NCBI RefSeq assembly: GCF_001648155.1
Contig: NZ_CP015199.1
Coordinates: forward strand, 310,001-374,000
Direction: 5' to 3'
DNA: 64,000 nt
DNA from: Chryseobacterium glaciei
GTDB lineage: Bacteria > Bacteroidota > Bacteroidia > Flavobacteriales > Weeksellaceae
Below, piece after piece: positions 59,951-64,000 of this stretch (position 1 is the stretch's first letter; every line of letters starts with the position of its first letter). The translations under genes were made by a program, and so were the position numbers. The notes under the pieces are model-generated. The model ran no database searches. It had not been told where the DNA came from and saw only the letters and a list, made by a program, of their open reading frames with translations.

Positions 59951-60739
59951 ATGAAATATGACATTTATCAAATCGATGCTTTTACAAACAAGACCTTTGG
60001 AGGAAATCCAGCTTGTGTAGTCCCTCTTGACAACTGGCTGCCAGATGACATATTATTGAAAATAACGAAAGAAAATGCAGTAGCAGAAACGGCTTTTTTT
60101 GTTAGCAAGGGCGACAAAATTCATTTACGATGGTTCACACCTGAAATTGAAATGGACCTGTGTGGTCATGCGACTCTTGCAACAGTACACTGCTTAAAGA
60201 CAATTCTTAACTACAAAAGTGATACAATTGTTTTTGAAACATTAAGTGGTGACTTAACAGTCTTGTGTGATAAAGATCTTTATAAAATGGATTTTCCATC
60301 GAGAATGCCATCACCTGACATCCTTCCAAAAAACATTCAAGATTCACTAAATATTAAACCTGAGAAGGTTTTAAAGTCAAGAGATTATGTTTTGGTTTAT
60401 GACAACGAAACCGATGTGAAAAATATTAAAATTGACAGGCAGTTGTTTGATCAGATCAATCTTGATCCAGGAGGAGTAGTTGTTACAGCAAAAGGTGATA
60501 ATTGTGACTTCGTTTCAAGATTCTTTACACCTCAGGCATCCATTTTGGAAGATCCTGTAACTGGTTCATCACATTGTTCTTTAATTCCGTATTGGGCAGA
60601 AAGACTGAATAAAAAAGAACTATCTGCACGTCAGATTTCTGAACGGATAGGAACTTTATTTTGTGAAGACAAAGATGATCGTGTAATTATTAGCGGGCAA
60701 GCAAAAACATATTCTATCGGAAACTTTTGGATAGAATAG
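59951..60739 (+). CDS. PhzF family isomerase
   Basis: 262 residues, normal for PhzF/YddE. Two diaminopimelate-epimerase-like halves: KYDIYQIDAFTNKTFGGNPACVV at the start, ENAVAETAFFVS with the catalytic Glu at about 46, RWFTPEIEMDLCGHATLA near 70-87, and the second-half DPVTGSSHCSLIPYWAERL near 200-218. Acts on trans-2,3-dihydro-3-hydroxyanthranilate in phenazine producers, but here there is no phenazine cluster, so the substrate is unknown. Followed by a terminator. Confidence 0.92.
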   Translation: MKYDIYQIDAFTNKTFGGNPACVVPLDNWLPDDILLKITKENAVAETAFFVSKGDKIHLRWFTPEIEMDLCGHATLATVHCLKTILNYKSDTIVFETLSGDLTVLCDKDLYKMDFPSRMPSPDILPKNIQDSLNIKPEKVLKSRDYVLVYDNETDVKNIKIDRQLFDQINLDPGGVVVTAKGDNCDFVSRFFTPQASILEDPVTGSSHCSLIPYWAERLNKKELSARQISERIGTLFCEDKDDRVIISGQAKTYSIGNFWIE

Positions 60740-60770
60740 CTTATCATCAATAGAAATTAGGTTAAACTTT

Positions 60771-60809
60771 AAAAATAGTAACAGTCTTAAATCTGTTACT
60801 ATTTTTTTT
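60771..60809 (+). terminator. Terminator of the PhzF gene
   Basis: 14-bp perfect stem AAAAATAGTAACAG/CTGTTACTATTTTT, 8-base loop, then a T run. Confidence 0.9.
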
Positions 60810-61017
60810 ATAATCTATTAATACTACATATTCGTAAAGCTTTATAAGATAAGTTGAATCTTCGTTACTTTCCGACTATTATAATTTCCTACTCTAAAGT
60901 AACAAAACAGCCCCCTCCGAAATAAGCCGTCATTATACAAAACTCATTTCAAGGATTTTCATTTTATTTCAGCTACGGCGGGCTAAAACTTTTCATGACT
61001 TTTGTCATATCTAAAGA

Positions 61018-61025
61018 TAAATTTG
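61018..61025 (+). promoter_or_regulatory. -7 box TAAATTTG of the symporter gene
   Basis: TAnnTTTG match 37 bases before the TTG start. The gap 60,740-61,062 (323 bp) contains only this box, the PhzF terminator and AT-rich filler. Confidence 0.6.
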
Positions 61026-61062
61026 CTTAATTTTCAGCCTTTAAAATCATAAACTTTTCGTT

Positions 61063-62343
61063 TTGAAAGCAAAAAAAATCTATCAGCAGCTTTATTTTCA
61101 GGTTATTATCGCAATAATTGCAGGTATTCTTTTAGGCAGATTCTACCCCGAATTGGGTGAAAAAATGAAACCGTTAGGTGATGGCTTTATCAAATTGGTA
61201 AAAATGATTATTGCTCCGGTAATTTTCATTACACTAACATTAGGAATCGCTCACATGACAGATTTGAAAAAAGTGGGAAGAATTGCCATAAAAGCAATGA
61301 TCTACTTCTTTACCTTTTCTACTTTAGCTCTAATTATTGGTTTAATTGTGGGAAATATTTTACAGCCTGGACATGGTTTAAATATTGACCCCGCTACTCT
61401 ATCAGGAGACGTTTCGCAATATCAGCAAAAGGCTCATGAGACGACTTTAACGGGATTTATGATGAATATTATTCCTGAAACTTTGTTTAGTCCATTGGTT
61501 GGGGAAAATATTTTGCAGGTTCTTTTGGTTGCTATTTTAATGGGAACTGCATTGGTTTTAACCAAAGAAAAAAGCCAGAAAATAACAGATTTTTTACAAG
61601 ATCTTTCAACTCCGATCTTCAAAATCGTTCATATGCTGATGAAATTAGCGCCAATCGGAGCTTTCGGGGCAATGGCTTTCACCATCGGAAAGTATGGACT
61701 TCATTCTGTTTTAAACTTAATATTCTTAGTCGGAACCTTTTATATTACTTCTGCCCTTTTTGTGGTTTTAGTTTTAGGAGCCGTAGCGTGGTACAATGGT
61801 TTCAGTATTTTCAAATTAATGTATTATTTGAAAGAAGAACTGCTTTTGGTTTTAGGAACAAGCTCTTCAGAATCTGCTCTTCCGGGAATTATGGAAAAGC
61901 TTGAAAAAGCAGGGTGTTCAAGAGCAATCGTAGGTTTGGTGGTTCCAACCGGTTATTCTTTCAATCTTGATGGAACCAATATTTATATGACCTTAGCTTC
62001 ATTATTTATTGCTCAGGCTTTAAATATTGATCTTTCAATTGAGAAACAATTAATCTTACTTTTGGTTGCTATGTTAAGTTCAAAAGGAGCCGCAGGAGTT
62101 ACTGGAGCCGGATTTGTGACTTTAGCTGCAACATTAGCCGTAGTTCCTGAAATTCCGATTGCTGGAATGACTTTGATTCTTGGAATTGATAAATTTATGA
62201 GTGAATGCCGTGCTTTAACAAATGTTATCGGAAATTCTGTAGCGACTGTAGTGGTTGCCAATTGGGAAAAACAATTGGATAAAGATCAGTTACAATATTG
62301 CCTCGATCACCCGAATGAGATTGAGAAAAAATTGGAGGTTTGA
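61063..62343 (+). CDS. Dicarboxylate/amino acid:cation symporter (DctA/GltP family)
   Basis: 426 residues, GltPh-fold elevator transporter (DAACS/SLC1). Eight transmembrane segments plus two hairpins; serine-rich HP1 ...[23 protein letters not shown] at about 264-286, NMDGT-like TM7 motif [11 protein letters not shown] at about 303-313, HP2 [12 protein letters not shown]. Substrate is C4-dicarboxylate or glutamate/aspartate. It starts at TTG ([12 protein letters not shown] with Met initiation); no upstream in-frame ATG exists. Single gene with its own promoter; no terminator found before the repeat downstream. Confidence 0.93.
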   Translation: MKAKKIYQQLYFQVIIAIIAGILLGRFYPELGEKMKPLGDGFIKLVKMIIAPVIFITLTLGIAHMTDLKKVGRIAIKAMIYFFTFSTLALIIGLIVGNILQPGHGLNIDPATLSGDVSQYQQKAHETTLTGFMMNIIPETLFSPLVGENILQVLLVAILMGTALVLTKEKSQKITDFLQDLSTPIFKIVHMLMKLAPIGAFGAMAFTIGKYGLHSVLNLIFLVGTFYITSALFVVLVLGAVAWYNGFSIFKLMYYLKEELLLVLGTSSSESALPGIMEKLEKAGCSRAIVGLVVPTGYSFNLDGTNIYMTLASLFIAQALNIDLSIEKQLILLLVAMLSSKGAAGVTGAGFVTLAATLAVVPEIPIAGMTLILGIDKFMSECRALTNVIGNSVATVVVANWEKQLDKDQLQYCLDHPNEIEKKLEV

Positions 62344-62487
62344 TTTCTTAGGAGCTTAATCCCGCTTTCCACTATATCTTTTTCGCCAACGCTTTTCAAG
62401 ACCATTTCAGAAAAAGGATGTCGTTGCAATCGGGGCTAGGGTATTTGTCGGAATTTTAAATTATCGTCATAAAAACTTAATACATAC

Positions 62488-62629
62488 TTTGTCATCCTGA
62501 AAGGATCTAAGCATAATATTAGAAGATAGTATGGAAAGATTCGCGTATAGATTCCTCCGGAATGACAAACATTATGGTAAAAAGTCTATTAGATTGAGAT
62601 TGCTTCGTCGCTTCGCTCCTCGCAATGAC
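62488..62629. repeat. Intergenic repeat of the GTCAT...GGAATGAC type, copy 2
   Basis: Starts TTTGTCATCCTGAAAGGATC, contains GATTCCTCCGGAATGACAAA and ends in the CGCTCCTCGCAATGA module. Same two modules in the same order as at 43,918-44,050. It fills most of the 286-bp gap between the symporter and lipid kinase genes. Confidence 0.65.
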
Positions 62630-63481
62630 CTACACCAAAATATTCAAACTCGAAGGCTGAACTTTCACGTGGATCGGCGACTTTATTTTGTTGAATTCTC
62701 CGTCCAAATGCCAATTTTTGGTATTTACTTTAAATTCGATCTCTGAGACAGGAAGATAAGTTACATAACTGTCGTCTTTCAATCTTTTTGTAAACATTCG
62801 GAAAGCGAAAAGAGCCGAATAGGTCAGCGGAAATTTTTTAACCAAAACCATATCTACCAAACCATCACTTTTGCTCGCATTTGGAGCAATGTAGGCATTA
62901 TTACCGAACTGACGGGTATTAGCAATATTCAACATTAAATATTTCCCATTGTACTGCTGATATTTTTCATCTGAAAACTTAACTTTGATCGGTTTATAAT
63001 TAAAGAAAGTTTTAAGCGAAACTTTAATGTAATTTTTGAATCCACGATCGGTTTTTTCAAATTCCTTTACTACTTTTCCATCGAAACCTGTTCCTGAAAC
63101 ATTGATAGAAAGCCTTTCATTAACCGTGAATGTATCTATTTTTCTGGAATTTCTTGCTTTAATCTTCTCTAAAAGCTCATCTAAATTCTTGCTGAATTTT
63201 GTTTCATTAGAAAATCCGTTTCCTGAACCTGCTGGAAAAATAGCTAAAACTTTTTCAGTATTGATTAGATTTTTGGCCACCGTAGAAATCGTACCGTCAC
63301 CACCAATTGCCACAAAAATATCGACTTTATCAAAGTTATTTTGAATAAAATCATCCGTTCCCTGAATAGATTCTGAAACATAATACAGTGGATTTCCAAC
63401 CTTTTTTATCAGTTCATTAAGAAATGGCTGATAATTTTTCTTGGCCGAAAAAGGATTGATGATAAAAGCTACTTTTTCCAT
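62630..63481 (-). CDS. Diacylglycerol kinase-family lipid kinase
   Basis: 283 residues, YegS/DagK type. The catalytic domain contains VAFIINPFSAKK at the start, IGGDGTISTVAKNL (GGDGT nucleotide motif) at about 58-71, and AIFPAGSGNGFSNE at about 80-93; the C-terminal beta domain ends with HLDGEFN. Phosphorylates diacylglycerol or a related lipid in membrane lipid turnover. A TACTTTTG box at 63,487-63,494 ends five bases before its ATG, so the mRNA may be leaderless. Confidence 0.93.
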   Translation of the reverse strand: MEKVAFIINPFSAKKNYQPFLNELIKKVGNPLYYVSESIQGTDDFIQNNFDKVDIFVAIGGDGTISTVAKNLINTEKVLAIFPAGSGNGFSNETKFSKNLDELLEKIKARNSRKIDTFTVNERLSINVSGTGFDGKVVKEFEKTDRGFKNYIKVSLKTFFNYKPIKVKFSDEKYQQYNGKYLMLNIANTRQFGNNAYIAPNASKSDGLVDMVLVKKFPLTYSALFAFRMFTKRLKDDSYVTYLPVSEIEFKVNTKNWHLDGEFNKIKSPIHVKVQPSSLNILV

Positions 63482-63486
63482 TGGTA

Positions 63487-63494
63487 CAAAAGTA
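63487..63494 (-). promoter_or_regulatory. -7 box TACTTTTG directly before the lipid kinase gene
   Basis: TAnnTTTG match on the minus strand, five bases from the ATG at 63,481. Confidence 0.5.
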
Positions 63495-63556
63495 AAAAAT
63501 TGTGCTGTTATTGGGAAGTATTTTAAAATTATTTAATTATAATTCAATAGTAACCT

Positions 63557-64000
63557 TTATTTGATCATCATTCGGTCTTTAAACTCGAGGTTCAAAGTTC
63601 CACTCAAATCATTCCAAGAAACAGGAATTATAATGTCGCCGATTGAATATCCTTTTTTAATTTCATCCTTATTATAGTGAAAATATAGATTATTTTCATC
63701 GAAATAAAAGTTTTCCGTTATCGGAATCTTTTCAAGTAACAATGCATTATACTCTTCTACATCATATTTTTTCATCTGTTGCATCATGGTTGTTTTATCA
63801 ATATTATTACTTAATATCTCGGAAAGTTTGTCTTTCGGAATAGACGTAATGTCCTGAAGTGTTAATTTTTTATTTTCATTGAGGTCAAAAACCTTTTCTG
63901 AATAATTATAATAATTACACACACCGCCAACGAACATACTTTCATAATATTGGATATGCAGATATTCATTTTTATTAAACTTAAGATTCATTTGAGAGGT
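63557..64000 (-). CDS. DUF3298-type protein, 5' end cut by window
   Basis: The frame stays open past the window edge on the minus strand (codons Thr, Ser, Gln before the first visible Met at 63,991), so the true start lies outside. The visible C-terminal 147 residues match the RsiV/DUF3298 pattern: NYYNYSEKVFDLNENKKLTLQDIT, then ITENFYFDENNLYFHYNKDEI and GDIIIPVSWNDLSGTL. In related proteins it follows a DUF4163 domain and a signal or lipoprotein sequence. Function in Bacteroidota unknown; in Bacillus RsiV senses lysozyme. Confidence 0.8.
   Translation of the reverse strand, partial: TSQMNLKFNKNEYLHIQYYESMFVGGVCNYYNYSEKVFDLNENKKLTLQDITSIPKDKLSEILSNNIDKTTMMQQMKKYDVEEYNALLLEKIPITENFYFDENNLYFHYNKDEIKKGYSIGDIIIPVSWNDLSGTLNLEFKDRMMIK

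Overview
The window is low-GC DNA from a Bacteroidota bacterium. Gene content best fits a Flavobacteriales member close to Chryseobacterium. Pointers seen in the sequence are a SusC/SusD pair, a PorT-type T9SS protein beside menG/ubiE, a T9SS sorting domain, 3-residue-spaced TAnnTTTG promoter -7 boxes in front of many genes, tandem mscL, DUF2339/DUF2891/DUF4349 proteins, and AT-rich intergenic repeats typical of the group. The genus is an inference; no rRNA or tRNA gene was recognised.

Layout. 1-4.0 kb: SusD lipoprotein (cut by the window edge) and SusC receptor. 4.3-7.1 kb: metG and a small membrane protein. 7.2-10.1 kb: minus-strand methyltransferase, a periplasmic glutaminase interrupted by one in-frame TGA, a lipoprotein and an unknown. 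10.3-13.1 kb: VWA protein plus MoxR-like AAA ATPase. 13.7-18.8 kb: AraC regulator and a TolC/HlyD/MFS tripartite efflux set. 18.9-25.4 kb: Mpo1-like, DUF2891, DUF4349, RsmI-like methylase, LMW phosphatase, dnaA, thioesterase. 25.5-31.6 kb: pheA, secreted proteins, DUF2339, rarA. 31.8-37.5 kb: yidD, an N-terminally extended lgt, nnr, two mscL copies, serA, HAD protein.

37,578-40,660 is a complete 3,083-bp IS1595-family transposon: perfect 23-bp terminal inverted repeats, perfect 8-bp target duplication TAAATTAA, a transposase, and passengers (a T9SS cargo protein, a Cas2/VapD-like small protein, small or decayed ORFs).

41-46.5 kb: Pr6Pr protein, idi, gcvT, a five-unit 41-bp tandem palindromic repeat, ArsC-like protein, thioesterase, sugar isomerase. 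46.9-53.2 kb (minus strand): a Cys-rich double-glycine-leader peptide, MFS transporter, rny, a 6S-like RNA next to zapA with a small coiled-coil gene, porT, menG. 53.3-64 kb: KAS III, metallophosphoesterase, degenerate polysaccharide deacetylase, threonine dehydrogenase, gamma-glutamyltransferase, PhzF, C4-dicarboxylate/glutamate symporter, lipid kinase, and a DUF3298 protein cut by the right edge.

Working together: the cell-division/RNA cluster (coiled coil-zapA-6S RNA-rny) and the menaquinone/T9SS cluster look like stable core loci. The efflux block has its own regulator and a candidate operator. The accessory signal is concentrated in the transposon, the intergenic repeats and the GG-leader peptide. 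No CRISPR array or recognisable phage-defence island was found. Coordinates of starts were moved from the longest possible frame where a promoter box, terminator or signal peptide contradicted it.
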